The notes under the pieces: model-generated
Seen by the model: only the letters and a program-made list of their open reading frames with translations
The model's database searches: none
Told to the model about the DNA's origin: nothing
Position numbers and translations under genes: made by a program
Shown: piece by piece, positions 17,747 through 26,520 of the stretch
Numbering within the stretch: position 1 is the stretch's first letter
How the letters are laid out: each line of letters starts with the position of its first letter
From: Citrifermentans bremense
Lineage (GTDB): Bacteria; Desulfobacterota; Desulfuromonadia; Geobacterales; Geobacteraceae
NCBI RefSeq assembly: GCF_014218275.1
Contig: NZ_AP023213.1
Span: 2,396,001 to 2,460,000 of the forward strand
Length of the DNA: 64,000 nt
Direction: 5' to 3'

Positions 17747-18049
17747 GACGATTCTCCAGAGCAAGATTGTGGAACCGGATCCAGCCAAAGGGAGCTTGCT
17801 GATTCATCTAAGAGGCCGCTTGTTTCTGCGTCCGGTCAAGCAGAAGTAGAGAAGCGAACGGAAAAAACAGATCAGGCGACGGACAGAGCAGTAAGATCGT
17901 CAAGGGCGACGACTATCAAGCCCGGTTGCATCGTTGACTTTGCTGTGAAGGGAAAAAGATAACACAAAAAGCGGAAGAATGAGGGAAAGAAAGAGAAAAA
18001 AGTTAACTTGATCAATGGGCTGAGCGCGCCGATAGCAGCACGGACACCC
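17747..18049. other. intergenic region upstream of the DUF3124 gene
   Basis: About 300 bases with lower GC than its surroundings and, on the minus strand, a pyrimidine-rich run near 17985-18005. No convincing promoter, terminator hairpin or RNA gene was found. Confidence 0.4.
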
Positions 18050-20053
18050 TTAAAGAGTAACGCCGCCTGAAGTAAACAGTTTTTCCGCAGCCTCAAGCTG
18101 TTCCGATTCCCCTATGAGCCCCACCCGGTCCCCCGGCATGAGAACGGTCGAAGAGTTTGGATTGGCAATAAGGTTGCGATCGCGCTGGAGTGCGACGACG
18201 GAGGCACCCGTTCTGGAGCGTACGGCCGCATCCTCCAAGGTACGGCCCGCCAGGGCATTCCCGGGGGAAAGGGTGATCCAGGTGATTTCGATGCTGTTGA
18301 CCGCCCCGATGAGCTCGTTCAGCACCCGGTGGTCCGTCACCCCATCGCGTCCGGAGTCGTAGCGTTCCCGGCGCACCGCGTCGGCGTACCGGTAGACCTC
18401 CCGCATGGGGAACCCCAGCTGCAGCAAGGTGTGACGAACAATCTCCAGCCCTCCCTCCATCTGGGGGTGGACGATGTGCTGGGCGCCGAGGTCGGCCAGC
18501 CGCTGCACCCCGTGGTCGGTGGCCGCACGGACGATGATCGGCAGGGACGGGGCCAGGCTGCGGGTGGCCGAGACGATCATTTCAGCGGCGGCTTCCTCGG
18601 GGACCGTTACCACCATGGTACGTGCCCGGTTTAGGCCTGCATGCTCGAGGACCTCCGAGTTTGCGGCATCCCCGAAGAGGGTGGGAACCTTCAACCGTGC
18701 CAGTTCCTCGACACGGGCGGCGTCAGTTTCCACCACCAGATGCGGGATCCGCATCTGCCCAAGCACGGTCACGATGTAGCGGCCGACCTGGCCGAAACCG
18801 ACGATGACCACGTGATCGGCTATGGATTCCTCGACAGCGGGTGGCGCCGTCCCGTGACGGTTCAGCGCACGCCACAGGGCGGGATGCCCCTGCAGCCAGC
18901 GCTCGGCGGGGAGGATCAGGCGGAACATGGCGGGGTTCAGCGTGATGGAGCACAAGGCGCCGGCGAGGATCAGGGAATACTGGTCGCGGTTTATGAAATT
19001 GAGGGACATCCCCGCCTGTCCCAGGATGAAGGAAAACTCCCCGATCTGACTCAGACCTGCCGAGACCACGAGGGCGGTACGGGCGGGCCAGGGGAAGATC
19101 AGCCCCATGAGCATGGTGATCGCGGGTTTCCCGATCATGATCAGGACCGCCAATACCAGGACGGAGCCGATGTTGTCCACCAGGTATCCCGGGTTCACCA
19201 GCATGCCGATGGAGACGAAGAACAAGACGGAAAAGGCCTCCCGAAACGGGAGCAGATCGGCGCCGACCTGGTGACTGAGCGGAGAGCGCCCGACGAGAAT
19301 GCCGGCCATGAAGGCGCCGAGCGCGAGCGACACCCCGAAGAGTTGTGCGGCGCCGAGCGCGGTGCCCAGCGCCAGTGCCAGGGTCGCGAGGATGAAGAGC
19401 TCGCGGGACTTCGTGTGGGCGATGGTCAACAGCAGCCAGGGGATCAGCTTCTGCCCCACGAACATGAGCAGCAGCACGAACAGCCCCGCCTTTAAGAGCG
19501 TCGCCCCGAGGTTCAGCCAGTCAAATCCCGCTCCCGTGGCGGCCAACGAAGGCATGACGATGAGGATGAAGACCGTCGCCAGGTCTTCGAGGACCAGCCA
19601 CCCAACCGCCGCCTGACCATGCGGGGTGTTCAGCAGGCCGTTGTCCATGAGCCCGCGCAAAAGGACGACTGTGCTGGCTATGGAAATCGAGAAGCCGAGC
19701 ACGAGTCCGCTGGCCGTGGACCAGCCCCAAAGCCGCGCCAGCGCCACTCCCAGCAGGGTGGCCAGAAGCATCTGCCCCAGGGCGCCCGGAATGGCGACGT
19801 TGCGCACCCTCCAGAGGTCCCCCAGCGAGAAGTGCAGCCCCACGCCGAACATGAGGAAGATCACCCCCATCTCGGCCAGCTGGCTGATCGTATTGAGATC
19901 GCCGACAAAGCCGGGGGTGGAGGGGCCGATGGCTATTCCGGCCAGCATGTAGCCGATGATGGGAGGAAGGGCAAGCCGCCTGGCCGCAAGGCCACCGAAG
20001 AAAGCCGCCACCAGCGCCACCGCTATGTTGATCAAAAGCGTCATCTCGTGCAT
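18050..20053 (-). CDS. second CPA2 family cation:proton antiporter with RCK domains
   Basis: A 667-residue protein with the same architecture as the antiporter at 12431: exchanger domain (LALPPIIGYMLAGIAIGP to about residue 390), TrkA-N (HVVIVGFGQVGRYIVTVLG) and TrkA-C (end). The two share layout and motifs but differ widely in sequence, so they are old paralogues. The ATG at 20053 has GAGGTGG five bases upstream; the open frame extends 51 codons further without homology. Likely K+/H+ exchange linked to redox or nucleotide state; the substrate is inferred. Confidence 0.88.
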   Translation of the reverse strand: MHEMTLLINIAVALVAAFFGGLAARRLALPPIIGYMLAGIAIGPSTPGFVGDLNTISQLAEMGVIFLMFGVGLHFSLGDLWRVRNVAIPGALGQMLLATLLGVALARLWGWSTASGLVLGFSISIASTVVLLRGLMDNGLLNTPHGQAAVGWLVLEDLATVFILIVMPSLAATGAGFDWLNLGATLLKAGLFVLLLMFVGQKLIPWLLLTIAHTKSRELFILATLALALGTALGAAQLFGVSLALGAFMAGILVGRSPLSHQVGADLLPFREAFSVLFFVSIGMLVNPGYLVDNIGSVLVLAVLIMIGKPAITMLMGLIFPWPARTALVVSAGLSQIGEFSFILGQAGMSLNFINRDQYSLILAGALCSITLNPAMFRLILPAERWLQGHPALWRALNRHGTAPPAVEESIADHVVIVGFGQVGRYIVTVLGQMRIPHLVVETDAARVEELARLKVPTLFGDAANSEVLEHAGLNRARTMVVTVPEEAAAEMIVSATRSLAPSLPIIVRAATDHGVQRLADLGAQHIVHPQMEGGLEIVRHTLLQLGFPMREVYRYADAVRRERYDSGRDGVTDHRVLNELIGAVNSIEITWITLSPGNALAGRTLEDAAVRSRTGASVVALQRDRNLIANPNSSTVLMPGDRVGLIGESEQLEAAEKLFTSGGVTL

Positions 20054-20186
20054 AACCGCCACCTCGAAAATGTTAATGATAACAGCTCGGACCTCAGAGG
20101 CAACGTGCACAGCCGTGCAGGGGGCGCGGCTTTGGAACCGCTCTCCGGCTGCAGTCCGCCAGGCAGCGCAGTCCAAGGAATTTCCC

Positions 20187-20216
20187 TTGACAACCTTGCC
20201 CCACACGAAAGATATT
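20187..20216 (+). promoter_or_regulatory. possible sigma-70 promoter of the regulator-kinase-hemerythrin operon
   Basis: TTGACA at 20187-20192 and GATATT at 20211-20216 with an 18-base spacer, about 120 bases before the regulator start. Confidence 0.45.
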
Positions 20217-20335
20217 GAACCCTTGCGCGATTGGCCCGGTAGCAGGGCCGTCGGAAACGCCGGGGAGCCCTTGAGAACTTTGGGCGGAGCCGACGCGGCT
20301 GCGGCCGCAGAGATCGGCGAATAAAGGTGAGAGCT

Positions 20336-21709
20336 ATGTACAACGGCAGGGTCATCATTTGCGACGACGAGGTCGAGATTCTCAGGTATCTGAGCAAGAT
20401 ACTGACAGCAAAGGGGCTCGATCTGGAGGTCTTCAGCTCCGGCACGTCGCTGATGAGCTACCTGGAGAACCGCGGTGTCGACGCCGCGGACCTTTTGCTG
20501 CTCGACGTCAGGATGCCGGACCTGGACGGCCTGGAGATACTGCAGCGGGTGAAGAAGATGAACCTCGAGGTCCCGGTGGTGATGATGACCGCCTACGCCT
20601 CGATCAACTCGGCGATAGAGGCCATGAAGCTCGGCGCCTACGACTACGTCACGAAGCCCTTCCCCAAGGAGAAGATCTTCGGGATCCTGGAGAAGGTCCT
20701 GGAGCGCAAGGAACTCCTCAAGGAGAACTCCGCGCTCAAGGACGAACTGGGAATCCCCTCACCTTCCACGCCGCTCATCTTCTCCTCCGAGAGCTTCAGG
20801 CGCGTCCACGACATGGCGATGCTGGTGGCGCAAAGCGAGTCCAACGTGGTGATCCTGGGCGAGTCCGGCACCGGCAAGGAGCTCGTGGCGAGCCTGATCC
20901 ACAACAACAGCCCGAGGGCCAAGGAGCGCTTTCTCACTATCAACTGCGCCGCGCTCTCCGACACGCTTTTGGAAAGCCAGCTCTTCGGCCACGTGCGCGG
21001 CGCCTTCACCGGCGCCGTAAACGCCCAGAAGGGGCTTCTCGACGCGGCCAACCACGGCACCCTGTTCCTGGACGAGGTGGGGGACATGAGCCCGGCCATC
21101 CAGGCGAAGCTTCTGCGCGTATTGCAGGAGGGGGATTTTATTCCAGTGGGCGACACCAGGGCGAGAAGCGTCGACATCAGGTTCGTGGCGGCGACCAACA
21201 AGGACCTGGAGGAGGAGGTGCGCCAGAAGCGCTTCCGGGAGGACCTATACTTCCGCCTAAACGTGATCTCCCTGCACCTGCCGCCGCTTAGGGAGCGCGG
21301 CGAGGACATCGAGCTCTTGGCCCGGCACTTCCTGACCAAGTACGCGGCCCGCATGAAGCGCGAGATCACCGCCTTCACCAAGGAGGCGATGCAGCTGCTC
21401 ACCTCCTACAACTGGCCCGGCAACATCCGCGAGCTGGAAAACGCCATCGAGCGCGCCGCCATCCTCACCCGCGGCCACACCATCACCGCCGAGACCCTCC
21501 CGGTCTGGCGCAACCCCCAGCCTGCCGAGGCGAAAACGGGGGTGAACCGCCTGGTCTCGCTGGAGACGGTGGAGCGCGAGCACATCCTTCACGTCCTCAA
21601 GGCTTGCGGCAACAACAAAAGCCGAGCGGCCAAGATCCTCGAGATCGCCCGGCGCACGCTGGACCGCAAGATCGAGGAATACGGCCTGGACGACGGGGGC
21701 TCCCGCTGA
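20336..21709 (+). CDS. sigma-54-dependent response regulator (NtrC family)
   Basis: A 457-residue activator. The receiver domain (1-120) has the acceptor Asp in LLLLDVRMPDLDG and the Lys in YVTKPFPKEK. The AAA+ domain (about 145-370) has Walker A GESGTGKE, the sigma-54 contact loop GAFTGAV and Walker B LFLDEVGDM. The C-terminal Fis-type helix-turn-helix ends NKSRAAKILEIARRTLDRKI. AAGGTGAG lies six bases before the ATG. The stop overlaps the start of its kinase by one base. It is a close paralogue of the regulator at 48020. Confidence 0.93.
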   Translation: MYNGRVIICDDEVEILRYLSKILTAKGLDLEVFSSGTSLMSYLENRGVDAADLLLLDVRMPDLDGLEILQRVKKMNLEVPVVMMTAYASINSAIEAMKLGAYDYVTKPFPKEKIFGILEKVLERKELLKENSALKDELGIPSPSTPLIFSSESFRRVHDMAMLVAQSESNVVILGESGTGKELVASLIHNNSPRAKERFLTINCAALSDTLLESQLFGHVRGAFTGAVNAQKGLLDAANHGTLFLDEVGDMSPAIQAKLLRVLQEGDFIPVGDTRARSVDIRFVAATNKDLEEEVRQKRFREDLYFRLNVISLHLPPLRERGEDIELLARHFLTKYAARMKREITAFTKEAMQLLTSYNWPGNIRELENAIERAAILTRGHTITAETLPVWRNPQPAEAKTGVNRLVSLETVEREHILHVLKACGNNKSRAAKILEIARRTLDRKIEEYGLDDGGSR

Positions 21710-23727
21710 TGCTCAAGCGCTTCCCGATCAAGGCCAAGCTCACCTTCGGGGCGCTGGCTCCGCTTTTCGTCGCTTTCTTCATCTGCTCCCTGGCAGGCCT
21801 TTACATCATCAACGACAAGATCGCGAGCCAGGCGCAGGAAAAGGTGCGCACCGACCTCAACTCTGCGCGCGAGGTGTACCGCAACGAGCTGGACCGGATC
21901 CGGGAGATGATCGACCTCACCGCGACCAACCCCTACAACTCCTCCTCCATCGTCGCCGGGGATCCCGAGATCCAGGCGCTTTTACGCCAGCGGCTCTACA
22001 AGAAACGGCTGGACATCCTGACGGCCGTGGACGCCAAAGGGCGGGTATTGTACCGCGCCCACACGCCGAGCCTTGCCGGCGACCTGCAAAAGAGCTACTT
22101 CGTACAGCAGGCGCTCAAGGGTGTGGCCGTGACGGGAACGGCACTCATGGGGGAGCAGGAACTGGCCCGCGAGGGGGTAGCGCTTGCCGACCGCGCCACC
22201 ATTCCGCTGGTCTCGACGCCGCATGCCCGTCCTCGCAGTGACACGGTTGAGAAAACCGGGATGGTTATGGTCGCGGCCGCCCCCCTGAGAAACCATGCCG
22301 GGCAGGTGATCGGTGCTCTGTACGGCGCGGTCCTGCTCAACAACAACAACGCCCTGGTCGACAAGATCAAGCAGATCGTTTACGAAGGGGTGCAGTTCAA
22401 CGGCACCGACGTGGGGAGCGCCACCATCTTTCTGGGCGACGCCCGTATCGCTACCAACGTGCGCGTGAGTAACGGCGCCCGGGCCATCGGGACCCGGGTC
22501 TCCGAAGAGGTGTACCAGCGGGTAATCGTGGAGAAAAAGAAGTGGATCCGGCGCGCCTTCGTGGTGAACGACTGGTACTTCACCGCCTACGAGCCGATCC
22601 TGGACCTGCAGGGTAAGGCGATCGGCTCGCTCTACGTGGGGATGCTGGAGAAGCCTTACACCCACATGCAAAAGAGCGTCAACTCGATCCTGTACATGGT
22701 GCTCTTCGTCACTTCGCTGATCGGTTTGGCCGTCTCAGGTTTCATCGCCACGCTTCTCGCCCGTCCCATCAAGGAACTGGAGAAGCTCGCGCACCGGGTG
22801 GCGCGCGGCGAGCGCAACCTGCAGATGGAGGTGCACACAAAGGATGAGGTCGGGGATCTTGCCGACGCCTTCAACCTGATGACCAAGGCGCTGAGCCGCC
22901 AGGAGGCGGAAATCGGCCTCTTGCACCGTGCGCTGGAGCTGAAGGTGGAGGAGCGGACGGCTCAACTCTCCGACAAGAACCGCCTGCTTTTGCAGACCCA
23001 GGCCGACCTGGCCCGCGCAGAGAAGCTCGCCGACCTCGGCATCGTCGCCGCCGGCGTGGCCCACGAGATCAACACCCCGCTCGCCATCATACGCGGCAAC
23101 GCCGAGGTCCTGGAGATGTGCCTCCCCCCCGACCACCCCAACCACGAGGAGGTCGAGATCATCAGCATGCAGACCGAGCGCATGGCGAAGATCGTCGGCA
23201 ACCTGCTTACTTTCGCGCGCCAGAAGTCGCTGAACCAAAGGGAGTTCCTGGTGCACGAGATCCTGGACGACATCGTGGCCCAAATCCGGCACCAGGTTCC
23301 CATGGACGCCATCTCGGTGCAGTGGGAATACGACATGAACCTCGGCCCCGTCACCGGTGATACCGACCAGTTGAGGCAGGTCTTCAGCAACATCATCCTG
23401 AACGCGGTGCAGGCGATGCTTCCCGAAGGGGGGACGCTAAGGCTCACCACCCGCCCGCACGGCCCCGGCAACGGCTGCGAGGTGGAAATCCGCGACACCG
23501 GCAAGGGTATCCCCCCCGAGCACCTGGAAAAGATCTTCACGCCGTTTTTCACCACCAGGGACAGCGGCACCGGGCTCGGCCTCTCCGTTTCCTACGGCAT
23601 CGTCAGGGACCACGGCGGCGACATTCAGGTTTCCAGCACGCCGGGTGCCGGCACCTGCTTCAAGATCGTGCTGCCGGGGGAAACAGAAACTGGACAGCAA
23701 GCGCAGGAAAAAAGCGAAGATATTTAA
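21709..23727 (+). CDS. membrane sensor histidine kinase (Cache-HAMP-HisKA)
   Basis: A 672-residue kinase. TM1 is near residues 10-32, a periplasmic Cache-type sensor spans about 35-310 (with ILTAVDAKGRVLYRAHTP and ALYGAVLLNNNN), TM2 is near 325-347, HAMP about 345-400, a coiled linker, HisKA with VAAGVAHEINTPLAIIRGN, and HATPase with DTGKGIPPEH and GTGLGLSVSYGIVRDHGG. It phosphorylates the regulator encoded immediately upstream. Its ligand is unknown. It is strongly similar in layout and wording to the kinase at 49384. Confidence 0.92.
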   Translation: MLKRFPIKAKLTFGALAPLFVAFFICSLAGLYIINDKIASQAQEKVRTDLNSAREVYRNELDRIREMIDLTATNPYNSSSIVAGDPEIQALLRQRLYKKRLDILTAVDAKGRVLYRAHTPSLAGDLQKSYFVQQALKGVAVTGTALMGEQELAREGVALADRATIPLVSTPHARPRSDTVEKTGMVMVAAAPLRNHAGQVIGALYGAVLLNNNNALVDKIKQIVYEGVQFNGTDVGSATIFLGDARIATNVRVSNGARAIGTRVSEEVYQRVIVEKKKWIRRAFVVNDWYFTAYEPILDLQGKAIGSLYVGMLEKPYTHMQKSVNSILYMVLFVTSLIGLAVSGFIATLLARPIKELEKLAHRVARGERNLQMEVHTKDEVGDLADAFNLMTKALSRQEAEIGLLHRALELKVEERTAQLSDKNRLLLQTQADLARAEKLADLGIVAAGVAHEINTPLAIIRGNAEVLEMCLPPDHPNHEEVEIISMQTERMAKIVGNLLTFARQKSLNQREFLVHEILDDIVAQIRHQVPMDAISVQWEYDMNLGPVTGDTDQLRQVFSNIILNAVQAMLPEGGTLRLTTRPHGPGNGCEVEIRDTGKGIPPEHLEKIFTPFFTTRDSGTGLGLSVSYGIVRDHGGDIQVSSTPGAGTCFKIVLPGETETGQQAQEKSEDI

Positions 23728-23758
23728 AGTGAAACTTTCATCCATAAGGAGCAACTAC

Positions 23759-24163
23759 ATGAGTATGCAGTGGAGCAGCGACCTCGCGACAGGGGTGGCG
23801 GAGATAGATAACCAGCACAAGGAGATCTTCAGCAGGTTCGACCGGCTCTTCAAAGCCTGCAGCGAGGGAAAGGGAAAGGAAGAGGTGCTGCGGCTGCTTT
23901 TATTCCTGCAGGAGTACGTGAAGGAGCACTTTTCCGCCGAGGAGAGACTGCAACTGCGCTCGGCCTACCCCGAGTACGCCGAGCACAAGGCGCAGCATAC
24001 GAGCTTCATCGCGGAGGTGGAGCGCCTGGCGCGCGAATTCGCAGCGGAGGGGGCGACGCTGCCGCTGGTGATCAAGACCAACAAGGCCCTCTCCTCGTGG
24101 CTTTTGCAGCATATCAGCAAGACTGACATGGCTTTTGCCGGGTACCTGCGCTCCGAAGCCTGA
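23759..24163 (+). CDS. bacteriohemerythrin
   Basis: A 134-residue four-helix diiron protein that binds O2. Ligands visible: VAEIDNQHKEIF (His), HFSAEERLQ (His and Glu), HKAQHTSF (two His) and LQHISKTD (His and Asp). AAGGAG precedes the ATG. It lies 31 bases behind the kinase gene, so it is likely in the same operon, linking the two-component system to O2 or redox handling by inference. Confidence 0.9.
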   Translation: MSMQWSSDLATGVAEIDNQHKEIFSRFDRLFKACSEGKGKEEVLRLLLFLQEYVKEHFSAEERLQLRSAYPEYAEHKAQHTSFIAEVERLAREFAAEGATLPLVIKTNKALSSWLLQHISKTDMAFAGYLRSEA

Positions 24164-24193
24164 TGCCCCGAGCCGCAAAGGCTCTGAAGGAAT

Positions 24194-24229
24194 AAAAAAA
24201 GGGAGGCGCCGGTGGCGTCTCCCTTTTTT
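24194..24229. terminator. bidirectional terminator after hemerythrin
   Basis: AAAAAAGGGAGGCGCC pairs with GGCGTCTCCCTTTTTT, closing the plus-strand operon and probably also the convergent gene that follows. Confidence 0.9.
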
Positions 24230-24235
24230 GCTCGA

Positions 24236-25150
24236 TTACCCCTGCGGCGGTTTGGGGGCAGGCTGGTCCGGCTTGCGCTGGCCCTCCTTGGCTCCCTGCC
24301 GGAAAGGCTTCCGGTTCCTGGAGCGGTTGCGCACGCGTTCCCCGGGGGCCGCCTGTTTCGCCTGAGGCTGTCCGGCCTGCTTCGCCTGGGCCTGCCCTGC
24401 CTGTTTCGCCTGCGGCTGCCCTGCAGTTCTTGCCTGGGGCTGTACCTTCTGTCCCCCCTTCTGGGGCTGCTCCTTCGGGGCAGGTTCGGGGCGGTTGGGA
24501 GACTTCAGCCGTGCAATCAGATCCTTGGCCCAGTCGAGGTCCCCATCGCAGCATTCCTTGGCTACGTACTGCAGGTCTTCAGGAGTGGTTTTGGTGGACT
24601 TGATCCTGACCAGGTTCTCGATGAGGTCGCGGGACCAGTAGTATTCACGGATGTACTTCTTGCCGTCAATCTCGTCGTAGCTGTACTCTGTGCAGGGTAC
24701 CACGCTCTTCAGCCATTGCGGCGAAACCTTCAGCCTGGCCGCGGCAGCATCCTGCTCATGGTGATCATGTTCCTGCTTCTTGCGCACCACAGTACCCGAA
24801 GTCGGCTTCTCTGGCACCGGCTCTTCCTTTTGCAGCATCCGGCCGAGGTACTTTGCCAGATCCTCCAGGGCCTCGGCATCAAGGCGCGAAAGCGGCATCT
24901 CGGAGCGGTAAACCATCCCCGGGTGGTCGACGCTGTAGCTCAGAGTCGGCTCACTCTCCCCTTCCTGCTGACCGACGCTCAGTTCGAGCCCGAAGGAGGA
25001 GTCCGACAGCTGCTCCGCCAGATCACCTGCCGCGTCGTCGAGGATGACCCTGGTGATGCTCTCCTTGAGCGGACCTTCGTCCACCCTGAAGTAGGCGTGG
25101 CCGTGCAGTTGTGCAAGTTGGGAGTGTACGTTTTGCAGTTGTGGTGTCAT
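24236..25150 (-). CDS. uncharacterised protein with repeat-rich basic C-terminus (304 aa)
   Basis: No family was recognised. Residues 1-115 look globular (YFRVDEGPLKESITRVILDD); 120-140 is a charged His/Asp/Glu-rich linker (KKQEHDHHEQDAAAA); 140-220 is a second compact part with YIREYYWSRDLIENLVRIK and two adjacent cysteines (KECCDGDLDWAKDLI). From about 220 on it is low complexity: four 8-residue repeats of the QAKQAGQP type at 239-270, then a run of Arg/Lys/Asn/Pro. The basic tail could bind nucleic acid or polyanions. No strong ribosome binding site is seen before the ATG. Confidence 0.7.
   Translation of the reverse strand: MTPQLQNVHSQLAQLHGHAYFRVDEGPLKESITRVILDDAAGDLAEQLSDSSFGLELSVGQQEGESEPTLSYSVDHPGMVYRSEMPLSRLDAEALEDLAKYLGRMLQKEEPVPEKPTSGTVVRKKQEHDHHEQDAAAARLKVSPQWLKSVVPCTEYSYDEIDGKKYIREYYWSRDLIENLVRIKSTKTTPEDLQYVAKECCDGDLDWAKDLIARLKSPNRPEPAPKEQPQKGGQKVQPQARTAGQPQAKQAGQAQAKQAGQPQAKQAAPGERVRNRSRNRKPFRQGAKEGQRKPDQPAPKPPQG
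24341..24436 (-). repeat. four 24-base tandem repeats inside the 304-aa gene
   Basis: Encodes four successive octapeptides of the form QA(R/K)(T/Q)AGQ(P/A), the last degenerate. The DNA repeats are imperfect, and length change by slippage is plausible. Confidence 0.8.
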
Positions 25151-25373
25151 GGGGTACCCGTTTTTGTTGCCATTTCTTTATTTTGCGCAGCCGACGGGAG
25201 GGGCGCTGTGTCTCAGATGAGACCAGCGGTTGCCGACGACGACCTCATACCCTAGCACAAGCAGGTCTCAAACGCATACATCATTTTTTTGGTACTTCTC
25301 ACCGGTGATGACTTCACTGCCTGTGCCGCAAAGTGCCCTGCGAGCATCAGTCGCAAAAGCGTGACATTCAGCT

Positions 25374-25402
25374 GCAAAAAAAATGGGAGCCGTTTGGCTC
25401 CC
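25374..25402 (-). terminator. Rho-independent terminator on the minus strand
   Basis: GGGAGCC and GGCTCCC form a 7-bp stem with a 4-base loop; on the minus strand it is followed by ATTTTTTTT. Confidence 0.85.
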
Positions 25403-25500
25403 ACTCGCCTGAAGGCGAAGATACTTCATAGGCAAAAATCTTCTAACTGCTTCACACACCGGCTACCCAGCGGTCTCCGTCGACACCTTGGTCGATTGCA
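25374..25500 (-). ncRNA. candidate structured small RNA or 3'-UTR RNA
   Basis: Read on the minus strand, this segment folds as consecutive stem-loops: CGAC/GTCG, GAAGAT/ATCTTC around TTTTTGCCTATGAAGT, TCGCC/GGCGA, and finally GGGAGCC-AAAC-GGCTCCC followed by eight T. The compact stem array plus a canonical terminator suggests a stable RNA. It lies downstream of a minus-strand response regulator gene and could be an independent sRNA or a processed 3' UTR. No Rfam family was recognised; the GEMM core was looked for and not found. Confidence 0.5.
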
Positions 25501-25552
25501 CAATTACATGGGCAAACATAGCAATTCATCTTTAAGGCATAAGAAAAAAAGG

Positions 25553-25653
25553 ATCACATACAAAGCATTGCATTCAACTCATTGCATCACATGGCATCGC
25601 ATGCAGAAAAATCACATACAGGCAAAAACATCACAAACCCAATCACATGGCAT
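25553..25653. repeat. cluster of ATCACAT heptamers
   Basis: ATCACAT occurs at 25553, 25586, 25611 and 25642, with a near match ATCACAA at 25630. Longer matches are ATCACATACA (25553 and 25611) and ATCACATGGCAT (25586 and 25642), each pair 56-58 bases apart, so a unit of about 57 bases seems duplicated. Confidence 0.65.
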
Positions 25654-25681
25654 AGCAGTCAGCGAATTTGGTACAACCTGC

Positions 25682-26041
25682 TTAGCAGGCACACAACTCC
25701 TGGTACAACTGTGACGGCAGAAACGGTTTTCGCAGCAGGCTGCTGGGGCCGGTACGCAACTCAGCCGGAGGGGTTTCGTGCTTCGAGAACCCGCCGCTGC
25801 AAAAGACGATACGGGACGACTGTGCCAACTCGCGGATTTCTCTTGCCGCCTCCACCCCGGTCTTGAAGGGCATGTCGATGTCCATGATGGTTACGTCCGG
25901 GTGGTGCTCCCGGAACTTCTCCACTGCCTCGATCCCGTTAGTGGCCTCGGCAACGATGGTGTGCCCTTCTTTCTCGATCATGTGACGGAGCATCACCCTG
26001 ATGTCCTCTACATCGTCCACAATCAAGACCCTTCTCTTCAT
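25682..26041 (-). CDS. CheY-like single-domain response regulator
   Basis: A 119-residue receiver domain. It has the acidic pocket (RVLIVDDVED), the acceptor Asp in VTIMDIDMPFKTG, a Ser in place of the usual Thr (IVFCSGGFS) and the Lys in LLRKPFLPSQL. There is no output domain. GAGGTG lies before the ATG at 26041. No kinase is adjacent, so its partner is unknown. Confidence 0.88.
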   Translation of the reverse strand: MKRRVLIVDDVEDIRVMLRHMIEKEGHTIVAEATNGIEAVEKFREHHPDVTIMDIDMPFKTGVEAAREIRELAQSSRIVFCSGGFSKHETPPAELRTGPSSLLRKPFLPSQLYQELCAC

Positions 26042-26433
26042 ATCACACCTCATCGCATAAAAAAAACGGGCATACCCTGTACAGCCATGCACCACTACTT
26101 GCTTAACGCGTGCCCAAACGGTTAATTTTGTGCCTGTTCCGCCGCCGGATTGTCTTTAGATTGGTTTTATTAAAGCTGCGGCACGGGCCCCTCCGACCAA
26201 CCGCCAGCAATGACAGGGGGAATACTGGTACGTCAGGTAGGATCATTAGAGTTTGGAGCTCTGCCGGCGGCGGACACTGCAGATCGCAGACCTGTTTCAC
26301 CTGGGAGGCCGCACAACAGCACATCGGTGGTACGGGGGGTTCCTGCGTCATTTCACGGGAACCTGGGCGCAACCGACGCGAAATGGCCAAACACCTACAA
26401 GCAGTGTGCTTTTACTCTACGTCGACCGGTCAC

Positions 26434-26461
26434 TTGATTTTAAGATCAGGCCGACTAGAAT
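26434..26461 (+). promoter_or_regulatory. possible sigma-70 promoter of the DUF2007 gene
   Basis: TTGATT (26434-26439) and TAGAAT (26456-26461), 16-base spacer, about 55 bases upstream of the start codon. Confidence 0.5.
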
Positions 26462-26480
26462 TTGCTAGGTTTTTCAAGCA

Positions 26481-26501
26481 CCGCCTCCGAAAGCGAGGCG
26501 G
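26481..26501 (+). promoter_or_regulatory. leader hairpin next to the DUF2007 ribosome binding site
   Basis: CCGCCTC and GAGGCGG pair around a CGAAAGC loop; the hairpin ends 8 bases before AAGGAGG. It may set translation efficiency or stabilise the transcript. No U tract follows, so it is not a terminator. Confidence 0.5.
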
Positions 26502-26520
26502 GGACAGCAAGGAGGAAGCC

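Larger units (their letters stand above)
25151..25681. other. 530-base non-coding stretch between the 304-aa gene and a CheY-like gene
   Basis: No convincing coding frame. It contains, on the minus strand, a structured RNA candidate closed by a terminator (25374-25500) and a cluster of ATCACAT heptamers (25553-25653). The GC content drops clearly below the surroundings between about 25500 and 25680. Confidence 0.6.
26042..26520. other. non-coding stretch upstream of the DUF2007 gene
   Basis: No credible coding sequence on either strand. Near the right end are a promoter-like pair (26434-26461) and a hairpin (26481-26501) just before the ribosome binding site of the next gene. The rest shows nothing recognisable. 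Confidence 0.5.

Noticed and set aside
25402..25500. GEMM (c-di-GMP / cGAMP) riboswitch because of the GGTAGCCGGT segment
   Set aside because: The rest of the conserved core (GGCAAACC and GGACGCAAAGCC) is missing upstream on the minus strand.
26110..26520. Extension of the DUF2007 gene to an upstream start
   Set aside because: The upstream part lacks similarity and the ATG at 26521 has a consensus ribosome binding site.
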